Origin: Bacillus sp. AFS037270
Lineage (GTDB): Bacteria; Bacillota; Bacilli; Bacillales_B; DSM-18226
Length of the DNA stretch: 64,000 nucleotides
Direction: 5' to 3'
Assembly: GCF_002585305.1 (NCBI RefSeq)
Contig: NZ_NUNF01000032.1
Span: 1-64,000 of the forward strand
Position numbers and translations under genes: made by a program
The notes under the pieces: model-generated
What the model was told of the DNA's origin: nothing
Database searches by the model: none
The model's input: the letters and a program-made list of their open reading frames with translations, nothing else
In this document: one piece after another, positions 16,876 to 25,122 of the stretch
Layout of the letters: every line of letters starts with the position of its first letter
Position numbering within the stretch: the first letter of the stretch is position 1

Positions 16876-18522
16876 ATGAATGGTGCTCAGGCAGTCATTG
16901 AAACACTGCAACGTGAAGGAATAAAATATGTTTTTGGTTTACCAGGCACGACAATCATGCATTTAATTGATGCTTTATATGACAAAGATGAGATCCGCTA
17001 TATATCAGTCCGTCATGAACAAATAGCTGCGTTCATGGCGGATGGATTTGCAAGATCAACAGGTACAATTGGTGTCTGTATGGCTTCAAGAGGCCCCGGT
17101 GCAGCAAACCTAACCATCGGCATTCATAATGCATACGCAGAGTCAGTTCCTATCTTAGCAATAATAGGGCAAGTTTCGGATGAAATTTACTATCGAGATG
17201 CCTTTGAAGAAATGGATCTTGTGAAATTTTTTGAACCTATCACAAAATGGTCAATTGAAATCCACCAAACGCCCAGAATTCCGGAATTACTGCAAAGAGG
17301 GATAAAAACAGCACTTTCAGGCAGACCAAGGCCTGTAGCTATTTCAATTCCGCTTGATGTTCAAATTAGTGAAATAAAAGAATTTTCGTTCAGGCCTGTT
17401 AATCGATTAAATCATCGTGTTATTGATGTAAACGGTATCAAACAAGCGGTTGAAATACTTAAAGACGCCAAGGATCCTGTGATCATTGCAGGTGGCGGGG
17501 TAGCGATTTCAAATGGGACAAATGAGTTGGTTCAGTTGGCAGAGCAGCTTGCCATCCCTGTAATAACCACTTGGAGAAAACCGAATGTCTTTCCGAATGA
17601 TCATTCCCTTTATTTTGGGAATGTGGGACCAGGATGTGCCCCTGTTAGTTGGGAATTAATGAAAGAAGCGGATGTTATATTAGCCGTTGGTATGCATTTC
17701 TCGGAATTTTCAACGAATAGGTGGACAGCAATTTCGAAGAAAACAAAATTAATTCATATTGATATGGATGAAAATGAATTAGGGAAGATATACATTCCTG
17801 AGATAGGGTTATTGGGGGATGCAAAGGAGACCATGAAAGTAATCATTGACCAGTTGGACGGCTATACAGAAAAGATAGACAACCGGGCAAACTTCAACAA
17901 GTATTTACCTAATTATCTAGAGGAAACGAAGTTATCAGAGGTGACAAGCGATTGTCCTGTTTCCTCCATTTCTGCTCTCGAATCTATCAACCGTTTAATA
18001 AATGAAAAAGATGTCATTGTAGTGGAAGATGCAGCTACCTTCGGGCCATGGCTTACTCGTTATGGAAAATTTAAACCAGGTAACTTTTATGCAGCCGCGG
18101 GTGGATCCATGGGGTGGGGATTTCCTGCATCCATGGGGATTAAACTTGCTAATCCTGAAAGAATCGTTTTGAACGTCACAGGAGATGGAGCATTCTGGAT
18201 GGTAGCTCAAGATTTAGAGACGGCAGTCAGAGAAAATATTCCTGTTGTCAATATTGTTTTAAATAATTTCTGTTTTGGTAATACAAGGGATAGGCAAAAA
18301 ACAGCTCATGATGGGCGATATATAGGGATCCATTACAATAATATTGACTTTGCTGAATTTGCCCGTTTACTTGGTGCTTACGGCGAGCGGGTAGAATCTG
18401 CAGAACAATTAGACGGAGCAATAAATCGCGCAATCGCTTCTGGTAAACCTGCAATTATTGATGTCATCCAGGATCAATGGGAAGGATTGCCTCCAGGTGC
18501 AATACCGGCCACTGCTAGGTAA
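16876..18522 (+). CDS. ThDP-dependent enzyme, acetolactate synthase/benzoylformate decarboxylase-like
   Basis: A 548-residue three-domain thiamine diphosphate enzyme. The PYR domain has GLPGTTIMHLIDAL and the activating glutamate in SVRHEQIAAFM (Glu48). The central domain has DPVIIAGGGVAIS. The PP domain has the cofactor motif GDGAFWMVAQDLE through to NNFCFGNTR. Members decarboxylate or ligate 2-oxo acids. In this operon, with a TRAP importer before it and an aldehyde dehydrogenase after, decarboxylation of an (aryl) 2-oxo acid to an aldehyde is the simplest reading. A true acetolactate synthase is less likely, since no ilvN regulatory subunit is present. Confidence 0.8.
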   Translation: MNGAQAVIETLQREGIKYVFGLPGTTIMHLIDALYDKDEIRYISVRHEQIAAFMADGFARSTGTIGVCMASRGPGAANLTIGIHNAYAESVPILAIIGQVSDEIYYRDAFEEMDLVKFFEPITKWSIEIHQTPRIPELLQRGIKTALSGRPRPVAISIPLDVQISEIKEFSFRPVNRLNHRVIDVNGIKQAVEILKDAKDPVIIAGGGVAISNGTNELVQLAEQLAIPVITTWRKPNVFPNDHSLYFGNVGPGCAPVSWELMKEADVILAVGMHFSEFSTNRWTAISKKTKLIHIDMDENELGKIYIPEIGLLGDAKETMKVIIDQLDGYTEKIDNRANFNKYLPNYLEETKLSEVTSDCPVSSISALESINRLINEKDVIVVEDAATFGPWLTRYGKFKPGNFYAAAGGSMGWGFPASMGIKLANPERIVLNVTGDGAFWMVAQDLETAVRENIPVVNIVLNNFCFGNTRDRQKTAHDGRYIGIHYNNIDFAEFARLLGAYGERVESAEQLDGAINRAIASGKPAIIDVIQDQWEGLPPGAIPATAR

Positions 18523-18564
18523 TTGGTATAAGAGGATTACAGAATTGAAGAAATTTTAGTTGAC

Positions 18565-18604
18565 TCGACGTTTAACTATATTAAGTATTAAACGTCGATT
18601 TCTT
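18565..18604 (+). terminator. terminator of the catabolic operon
   Basis: A perfect 11-bp stem, TCGACGTTTAA/TTAAACGTCGA, with a 12-base loop and a trailing TTTCTT, 42 bases after the ThDP enzyme gene. Confidence 0.6.
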
Positions 18605-18696
18605 AAAACAGTTAATATTCCTAGTGTAAGGGGGTTATAGGAAATATGGAAAAGCGTATTCAAAATTTAGAATGAATAGAGATGGGGTAAATAAGA

Positions 18697-19641
18697 ATGG
18701 GTGAAACGTTGGCATTACTTGCTTTAGTTTTATTTTCTTCTAACATTATTTTGACGAAGTTAGCAACTGCTCGACTAGATATTAATATTGGTTTTCTTAT
18801 TTCTGTATGGGTAAATGTTCTTTTTGCTGCAGTTTTATTTTCAATCCAATTGTTTTTTTTTAATGAAGGCAAATTTGAATGGCATACAAAGGGATTTTTA
18901 TTGTTTTTAACTGCAGGGTTTTTCAGTACCTATATGGGACGTTGGTTTTTCTTTGAAACTATTGATAGGTTAGGTCCCTCGCGTGCCAGTACATTTCAAG
19001 TAAGTAATCCTATGTTTACAACCATTATTGCATGGCTATTCATGGGGGAGAAATTAAGTTGGGTTGATTTGCTTTCAGTTGGTGTAATTTTATTTGGCTT
19101 GTTCTTAGTTTCCTATGTTGCGAAAAGTTCAGCAAAAAGAGAGATTGCAGCAAGTAAAGAAAGTTTAATGGTGCAGACTTCTAGGGAATCGTCGAAAATT
19201 TGGCTACTAAAATCAGGAATATTACTTGCTTTTTTGAGTTCCCTTTCCTATGCGATTGGAAACGTTCTTAGAGGAGCAGCCATTAAAAATTGGAATGAAC
19301 CAATTCTAGGAGGGATCTTTGGTGCAGTGTTGGGCTTGATTCTGTTTTCGATAACCAATAAAAGTGCCCGTTCATTCTTGGGCCAGATTAAAGAGTCTGA
19401 CCCAAAGGGCGTATTATTGTATGTCACAAGTGGTGTAATAACCATTTCAGCTCAAATCTCAGTCATTGCTTCTATGCGATATATTCCTATTTCTATTGCA
19501 AATCTTATAACAATGTCTACACCCGTTATTGTGACACCGATTAGTTTTTTCCTCTTTAAGAATCAAGAAGGTATTACCTACCGGACGCTAGCGGGGACAA
19601 TTTTAGTACTTACAGGTATATTTTTAATCATTCTGGTTTAA
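18697..19641 (+). CDS. EamA-family (DMT) permease
   Basis: A 314-residue membrane protein with about ten helices in two EamA repeats. The first ends with TTIIAWLFMGEKLSWVD and the second with TPVIVTPISFFLFKNQEGI. A charged loop around residues 145-175 separates them. GAGATGGGG lies before the ATG at 18697. It follows a terminator, so it may be transcribed separately from the catabolic genes, but it is enclosed between them and the LysR regulator. It could export a toxic intermediate or import a substrate. The cargo is unknown. Confidence 0.75.
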   Translation: MGETLALLALVLFSSNIILTKLATARLDINIGFLISVWVNVLFAAVLFSIQLFFFNEGKFEWHTKGFLLFLTAGFFSTYMGRWFFFETIDRLGPSRASTFQVSNPMFTTIIAWLFMGEKLSWVDLLSVGVILFGLFLVSYVAKSSAKREIAASKESLMVQTSRESSKIWLLKSGILLAFLSSLSYAIGNVLRGAAIKNWNEPILGGIFGAVLGLILFSITNKSARSFLGQIKESDPKGVLLYVTSGVITISAQISVIASMRYIPISIANLITMSTPVIVTPISFFLFKNQEGITYRTLAGTILVLTGIFLIILV

Positions 19642-19658
19642 ATCATTTTTTGTTAGGT

Positions 19659-20588
19659 TTACAGTTGGTGATTTATTTCTACTGTTTCTTCTAAAATATA
19701 ATTTATGAAATTCTCCATTGTAGGGGAAATATATGCTCCTTCTTTTATTATTAAATAATATTCTAGAGCGGGATGGTATTCATGAATTAATGGAACTGGT
19801 ACTAATTCTCCGTTTGATAATTCCCTATCAATCGTTATTCGCGGCAGGAAGGCAATACCTAATTGGGAGATAACAGCCATTTTAATTGATTCAATATCAT
19901 CAAGGCGCATATTGAATTTATATTCACTTGTATCTAATCCAAGCTTGCCAAGTTCGTTTTTAATAATTTCTCCATGAGAGGTCCTTGGTAAGGAGCCTAC
20001 CAAAGGGGCTTTTTGTAACACATCCTGAACTGTTCCTTGCCATGTTGCCCACTGGGATCCCCCAGCACAAACTAAAGTCCAGTAATCCTTCCGTATTAGG
20101 TGTTTTTTAAAGTCAGAAGGAATGGTTTGATCCTTTGACCAAACGCCAAAACCAACATTTACTTTCTCGTCCAACACATATCGTGAAATTTTTTCTGTAT
20201 TATCATAAGTTGTAGATAATTCGACATTAGGGTATCGCTGTATAAATTTTAGGATGAATTTAGGTAGTAAATAACGGCCAAATGGGCGATTACTACCAAT
20301 AGCAATTTGTCCTGTTTCTCCGGAGACTAGTTCTTTAACGGATGAACGCAATCTTTTGTCAAGGCTAAGTAAATTTGATGCATACTGCGCGACATGTTTG
20401 CCAACACTAGTAAGCTCAATATTATTTCCTTTCCTTACAAATAACTTTGCACCCAATTTTTCTTCCAGGGATTTTATTTGTAGACTTAGAGCTGGTTGTG
20501 TCATATGTAGACTTCTTGCCGCTTGAGAATAACTGTGATGTTCCACTACACAACAAAACAATTGTAATTGATGCAGATTTAAAGGCAT
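19659..20588 (-). CDS. LysR-family transcriptional regulator
   Basis: About 309 residues. The N-terminal winged HTH reads HQLQLFCCVVEHHSYSQAA and SLHMTQPALSLQIKSLEEKL, followed by a linker helix and a periplasmic-binding-like effector domain. An upstream ATG at 20678 would add 30 atypical residues; ATG 20588 matches the family, with GAGG 11 bases upstream (a TTG at 20594 is also possible). It is divergent from the aldehyde dehydrogenase gene across a 262-base intergenic region with a striking palindrome. It probably activates that gene and perhaps the TRAP/Rieske operon in response to a pathway compound. Confidence 0.85.
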   Translation of the reverse strand: MPLNLHQLQLFCCVVEHHSYSQAARSLHMTQPALSLQIKSLEEKLGAKLFVRKGNNIELTSVGKHVAQYASNLLSLDKRLRSSVKELVSGETGQIAIGSNRPFGRYLLPKFILKFIQRYPNVELSTTYDNTEKISRYVLDEKVNVGFGVWSKDQTIPSDFKKHLIRKDYWTLVCAGGSQWATWQGTVQDVLQKAPLVGSLPRTSHGEIIKNELGKLGLDTSEYKFNMRLDDIESIKMAVISQLGIAFLPRITIDRELSNGELVPVPLIHEYHPALEYYLIIKEGAYISPTMENFINYILEETVEINHQL

Positions 20589-20721
20589 GTCCAATGTATC
20601 CTCATCTCCCGAATTTTTTCTATTAGACTTATAGTAAAAAATTTGTAAGTTATATATAAAAATATATATGTTTATCAATAAATTGATATTTTTATTATAT
20701 CGGAAAGGTAAGTAGAAAACT

Positions 20722-20760
20722 ATTTATATTTAAAATATTTTAAATATTTTAAATATAAAT
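20722..20760. promoter_or_regulatory. 39-base near-perfect AT palindrome, candidate LysR operator
   Basis: The stretch reads the same on both strands except at its centre, with arms built from ATTTATATTTAAAATATTT. It lies midway between the divergent LysR and aldehyde dehydrogenase genes, about 90 bases from the latter. LysR proteins bind interrupted dyads (T-N11-A), so this is a good operator candidate. It contains only A and T, so chance symmetry is easier than in mixed sequence. Confidence 0.5.
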
Positions 20761-20850
20761 TCTGATTACTTTAAACACATTTTTTAGAAAAATAATAGAA
20801 TTGCTGCTTTTTGAAACAGTTGAAAGACAGCAATCTGGTAGGAGGAAAAT

Positions 20851-22359
20851 ATGAGTACACTAGGAGAAACGATAGATAAAACAGAAATAGAAGATCTTAA
20901 AAACGAGCTATTACAAAGGGATTATCGGATGCTGATAGGAGGTCAATTGGTAGCTGCACAAGGCGGGGAAACATATGAAACCTACAGTCCTTCTACAGGG
21001 GAGCTCCTTGCTTCTATCCCATTTGCCCAAAGCACAGATGTTAATGCAGCGGTCGATTCGGCCAAAAAAGCTTTTGAATATTGGAGAAATATTCCTCCAC
21101 TAAATCGGGCAAGGATGTTAAAAACATTGGTAAAAGAATTTAAGAAAAGAGCTCAACAATATGCTGTTCTTGATGCCATAAATGGAGGAAACCCGGTTAC
21201 TGCAATGCTGTCAGATGTATTTAGTGCAGCAGAAATGATGGAATATGTCATTGGTATGGTTACTGAATTAAAAGGTGAGACCATCCCATCTTCTGGAATC
21301 AACTGGCATCTTACTCGTCGAGAACCATATGGGGTCATTGGAAAAATTATCCCTTACAATCATCCGATTATGTTTACAGCCGAAAAAATAGTTGCTCCTT
21401 TAATTGCAGGAAATACGGTTGTATTAAAAGCTCCAGATCAAGCTCCACTCTCATCCCTTCTTTTTGCAGAGATTTGTCAGTCTATCCTTCCGCCAGGCGT
21501 GGTTAATATCTTAACCGGGGATGGTCCGATTACTGGTAATGCTCTTGTTTGTCATCCTGATGTTAAGCGTATAGCACTTATTGGAAGTGTTGGGACAGGG
21601 AAAGCGATTTTAAAGTCAGCTGCTGATGTTGCAATTAAGCATGTTTCTTTGGAATTGGGTGGAAAGAATGCCATGATTGTTTATCCTGATGCTGATCTAG
21701 AAAAAGCAGTAGACGGTGCTGTAAGGGGTATGAACTTTATGTGGTGTCAAGGTCAGTCATGTGGTTCTACATCAAGATTATTTTTACATGAAGACATTCA
21801 TGATGAATTTATTGAGCGATTAATTAGAAGAGTGGGTCAAATCAAGTTAGGATTGCCGATCGATCCTGAAACTGAAATGGGATGCCTTGTCTCACAGCAA
21901 CAATTTGACAGAGTAATGGGATATATTAAATCAGGGTTAGAAGAAGGTGCAATGCTGAAGGCAGGGGGAGAAAAACCAAAGGGGCACATTTTTCAGAAAG
22001 GTCATTTTGTAGAACCAACTGTTTTTACAAACGTTACTGAGGATATGAAAATTTTTAAAGAGGAGATTTTTGGCCCTGTTCTATCCGTAATATGTTGGAA
22101 TGAAAAAGAAGAAGTGATCCGACAAGCAAATGCTCTTCCTTATGGACTAACTGCGTCCATCTGGACCACCCATTTACCTACGGCATTTGATACTATTGAT
22201 AGAATCGAAGCAGGATTTATCTGGGTTAATGGAAGTTCAAGGCATTTTCTAGGGGTGCCATATCAAGGATTTAAGGATAGTGGGATCGGGTCTGAAGAAG
22301 GTTTAGATGAGATCTTGAGTTATACACAAGTGAAAACTGTAAACATCATGATGGAGTAA
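20851..22359 (+). CDS. NAD(P)-dependent aldehyde dehydrogenase
   Basis: A 502-residue aldehyde dehydrogenase of normal length. Motifs include GVIGKIIPYNHPIM, cofactor-binding GSVGTGKAI, the general-base glutamate in SLELGGKN and the catalytic cysteine in QGQSCGST (about residue 300). EEIFGPVLSV and FKDSGIGSEEGLDEI close the fold. AGGAGG precedes the ATG. It probably oxidises the aldehyde made by the ThDP enzyme of the neighbouring operon to the acid. The divergent LysR gene is the likely regulator. The similarity is broad (betaine-aldehyde to aromatic-aldehyde type), so the substrate is inferred from context only. Confidence 0.85.
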   Translation: MSTLGETIDKTEIEDLKNELLQRDYRMLIGGQLVAAQGGETYETYSPSTGELLASIPFAQSTDVNAAVDSAKKAFEYWRNIPPLNRARMLKTLVKEFKKRAQQYAVLDAINGGNPVTAMLSDVFSAAEMMEYVIGMVTELKGETIPSSGINWHLTRREPYGVIGKIIPYNHPIMFTAEKIVAPLIAGNTVVLKAPDQAPLSSLLFAEICQSILPPGVVNILTGDGPITGNALVCHPDVKRIALIGSVGTGKAILKSAADVAIKHVSLELGGKNAMIVYPDADLEKAVDGAVRGMNFMWCQGQSCGSTSRLFLHEDIHDEFIERLIRRVGQIKLGLPIDPETEMGCLVSQQQFDRVMGYIKSGLEEGAMLKAGGEKPKGHIFQKGHFVEPTVFTNVTEDMKIFKEEIFGPVLSVICWNEKEEVIRQANALPYGLTASIWTTHLPTAFDTIDRIEAGFIWVNGSSRHFLGVPYQGFKDSGIGSEEGLDEILSYTQVKTVNIMME

Positions 22360-22383
22360 AGAATTTTAGGGAGGTGGTGAAGC

Positions 22384-22476
22384 ATAGATACGGTATTTTT
22401 AAACGAGTTCGTGGAGAAGTTTGGAAACAGGCTGGAAATTCTAAATAAGATAATCGAGTCATATGTAAGAGATTAA
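22384..22476 (+). other. short ORF with ATA in the start position, possible remnant
   Basis: Downstream of the aldehyde dehydrogenase, GGGAGGTGGTG is followed at normal spacing by ATA and then 29 sense codons (DTVFLNEFVEKFGNRLEIL and more) ending in TAA. The composition is protein-like. Either a short gene has lost its ATG by one base change, an unusual start is used, or only a GTG at 22411 works. The function is unknown. Confidence 0.25.
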
Positions 22477-22568
22477 GATAGAATCATCCTTATTTGACGT
22501 TTTATTCCAATAAATTTATTGAAAGTAAAACGAGGTATAAAAAAGGTATCTGATTAATTAATAAAATC

Positions 22569-22604
22569 AAAAGGCCAATCCAGTAATTTGTAGATTGGCC
22601 TTTT
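22569..22604. terminator. bidirectional terminator
   Basis: A perfect 12-bp stem AAAAGGCCAATC/GATTGGCCTTTT with A and T tracts on both sides. It serves the aldehyde dehydrogenase transcript and the convergent MFS operon. Confidence 0.85.
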
Positions 22605-22648
22605 AAAAATTGAAATTACCCTTTATAACTCGTATACTATGCTTGTTT

Positions 22649-23893
22649 CTATTTTACTACTTCAACAGTGGAAGGCCCAGATTCTTTTACCCGTAAAAGT
22701 TTATCAGAAACAATAAACAAAATTATCGATCCAGCCGCAATGATTAAACCAATCGCATGAAATACAAGGGATGGGGTGACCATTTCACCTATATAGCCAA
22801 TAATCGCATATATAACAAACCCAAATATTGACGTTAGCGTATAAATCATACTGTTTACTCGGCCTTGGTAATGTGTTTCCACCTGTTCATGGATCAGCGT
22901 ACTATACAGGGTACGTGCCTGTAGGAGGGTCGTTCCAAACAAGAGAAAAATAGCGCCTCCAGAAAAAATTCCTTGCATGAAAGGGATCAAGCCAAAGAAA
23001 ACTCCCATCAGCAGCAGGCTGATCGACATAAAATGTTTCCTGCCAAACCAAGTAACCATAGTGGTTAAAGTTATTCCTCCAAGAATAGCTCCCCAGGCAA
23101 AAAAAGAATCTAGTAATCCCAAAATCTCTGGTCCCATTTTCATATCATTTCGAATCAAGGGGACACTAAGAATATTATAAATTTGAATCGTGAATTCTGT
23201 TACGGCAACCAAAACAGCCATTTTTAAAATCATTTTATTTTCCCTTACATACTGCATGCCATCCTTTAATTCACCGAAAAATGAGTCATATCCTTTTCCA
23301 ATTTTTGATTTAGGATTGACAATCCCTTTTCGCGTAAAGTAGATAATAAAACTAGAAGCAAATGCAAGTATGGAGTTAGCTAGAATGGTATTGGCTCCCC
23401 CAATTAAGTGAAGCAAAAACCCGGCAATAACCGACCCAATCAGCATTCCTAATTGCATAGCTACACCGGCCATGGAGTTTGCCGATAGTAATTGATCTTT
23501 GGTTAGCATTTCCCTCATGAGCCCTTTTGAGGCAGGATAATATAAGCGGTCTGCTATGGACATTAGCAACGAAATGCCATATAGGACGGAGAGATGAAAG
23601 GTCCCTGTCAGTAAAAGAATCGGAACAGTAAGCAATAGAATCCCTTTTAAGAGTTGAATGACGACTACTATCAATCTTCTATCCCAATTATCTATTAACA
23701 CCCCAATGAAGGGTGAGAGGATAATGACTGGTAAGGTTGACAAGGAGAACAACCAGCCCAAGGAAGAAGTTGATTCCGTTAGGTCCAGTACTAACCAAGA
23801 CATGGTGAATAAGTGAATACCCAAACCAATGTTAGAAAGAGTATGACTGAATAGATAGAGAAAGAAAGGCCTGAACTTTATTAACTGGAACAT
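22649..23893 (-). CDS. MFS transporter, last gene of the AlaRS-like/ATP-grasp operon
   Basis: A 414-residue major facilitator protein with 12 predicted helices. The sequences LGWLFSLSTLPVIILSPFIGVLIDNWDRR (loop 2-3 region) and SANSMAGVAMQLGMLIGSVIAG resemble the MFS-3/MacB-like antibiotic and enterobactin exporter branch. AGAGGT lies before the ATG at 23893. The gene overlaps the end of the ATP-grasp gene by 13 bases, implying translational coupling. It is the likely exporter of the product made by the two upstream enzymes. The terminator at 22569-22604 follows. Confidence 0.8.
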   Translation of the reverse strand: MFQLIKFRPFFLYLFSHTLSNIGLGIHLFTMSWLVLDLTESTSSLGWLFSLSTLPVIILSPFIGVLIDNWDRRLIVVVIQLLKGILLLTVPILLLTGTFHLSVLYGISLLMSIADRLYYPASKGLMREMLTKDQLLSANSMAGVAMQLGMLIGSVIAGFLLHLIGGANTILANSILAFASSFIIYFTRKGIVNPKSKIGKGYDSFFGELKDGMQYVRENKMILKMAVLVAVTEFTIQIYNILSVPLIRNDMKMGPEILGLLDSFFAWGAILGGITLTTMVTWFGRKHFMSISLLLMGVFFGLIPFMQGIFSGGAIFLLFGTTLLQARTLYSTLIHEQVETHYQGRVNSMIYTLTSIFGFVIYAIIGYIGEMVTPSLVFHAIGLIIAAGSIILFIVSDKLLRVKESGPSTVEVVK

Positions 23894-25122
23894 ACGATTA
23901 CCTCTTCACTTTGCTCATCTTCTATGACAAATTGGATCTTGCTAAGTGCAAGCTGGGCATTACTCATGGCGAGATCTGTGTTTTCTCCTGTGGCCAGTAC
24001 GCAAGCGGAACGGGAGAAGGAGTCTTTCATACCAGTAATCTTATTTCCTTGTTTTTGCAAGATTTCAACTCTTGCAACACCTGCTGTCGATTTAGCTTCT
24101 TCTTCACCTATTATTTCTTTCACCAGCCCAGACGTAGAAGGCGTTCCATACCAAATAGCGGCTGATTTTTTCATGTTTGGTGTTTGTGGAATTTCGTTTA
24201 TGATGCTTTCACCCATCGCTTGTTTTGCCCATAAATCTAGTAAATCTACACCACTTGCCATATTGATTAACTCTGGAATATAGTCACCACCTAAGCGGGT
24301 ATGTGTTTCTATGATTTTAGGACCATCTATCGTCAAAATGATTTCAGTGTGGCTTGGGCCATGCGTAATTCCGATAGAGGTGAGGGCGTGTTGAACAAAT
24401 TCATGAATGGAGCGTTCATAATCAGAATAGACCCCTTGATATGGAAGTCGATGACCGACTTCAACGAAATGTTGTTCCTCTTTAAATTTTTCAGTGATAC
24501 ACATGATTTTGTGAATTCCGTTTTCTGAAAAGGCTTCAACACTAAATTCTTTTCCAGCTAAGTATTCTTCTACAATCATACCGGAGCCAAAATCAGCGGT
24601 TTGATACCAGCCTAACGCATGTTCTAATTCCTCCGCATTTTCTATTTTAGCTACACCAATACTTCCCCAGCCATCTACTGGTTTAAGAATAATAGGATAA
24701 CCATGCTTTTGGGCGAAACTAGAAATCTCATCAGTTGTGTTAACAATGGCATTTTTTGTTTTATCAACACCATATTCTCTTAGGATGGACCTCATTAAGA
24801 TTTTGTTGCGGGTTCTCTCGATCACCTTTGGTTCTAAATAAAATAATTGTAGTTCTAGCGCAATATAAGCTGCCTTTTCTTGATCCATTTCATGAAAGCA
24901 AGCTATGCCATCAAAAGGGTCAATGTTATGGAAGAAGGCAGCAATCTCCAGCCACTCATTCATACTATTATCTTTTGGCACACCAATGACACGATGGTAG
25001 GTACCATTCTCATTAGATTTAATTTCAGTCGATACGTTGATCAGTGTCATTTTTGCCCCCAATTTTTTTAACCGTTTGTGCATAATACTAAATCCACCAA
25101 TTACCAAAATGTGTTTACCCAT
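23881..25122 (-). CDS. ATP-grasp domain carboxylate-amine ligase
   Basis: A 413-residue enzyme. The N-terminal pre-ATP-grasp region (HILVIGGFSIMHKRLKKLG) precedes the ATP-grasp fold, with YPIILKPVDGWGSIGVAKI near residue 140, VEEYLAGKEFSVEAFS, and the metal/ATP motif IIETHTRLGGDYIPELI around residue 270. This layout matches L-amino-acid ligases (BacD type) and related enzymes that activate a carboxylate as acyl phosphate and join it to an amine. It overlaps the AlaRS-like gene by 8 bases and the MFS gene by 13. Together they suggest synthesis and export of a small amino-acid-derived compound. Substrates are unknown. Confidence 0.8.
   Translation of the reverse strand: MGKHILVIGGFSIMHKRLKKLGAKMTLINVSTEIKSNENGTYHRVIGVPKDNSMNEWLEIAAFFHNIDPFDGIACFHEMDQEKAAYIALELQLFYLEPKVIERTRNKILMRSILREYGVDKTKNAIVNTTDEISSFAQKHGYPIILKPVDGWGSIGVAKIENAEELEHALGWYQTADFGSGMIVEEYLAGKEFSVEAFSENGIHKIMCITEKFKEEQHFVEVGHRLPYQGVYSDYERSIHEFVQHALTSIGITHGPSHTEIILTIDGPKIIETHTRLGGDYIPELINMASGVDLLDLWAKQAMGESIINEIPQTPNMKKSAAIWYGTPSTSGLVKEIIGEEEAKSTAGVARVEILQKQGNKITGMKDSFSRSACVLATGENTDLAMSNAQLALSKIQFVIEDEQSEEVIVCSS

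Noticed and set aside
16876..18522. Biosynthetic acetolactate synthase IlvB
   Set aside because: No ilvN, ilvC or leu genes nearby; the operon context is transport and aromatic catabolism.
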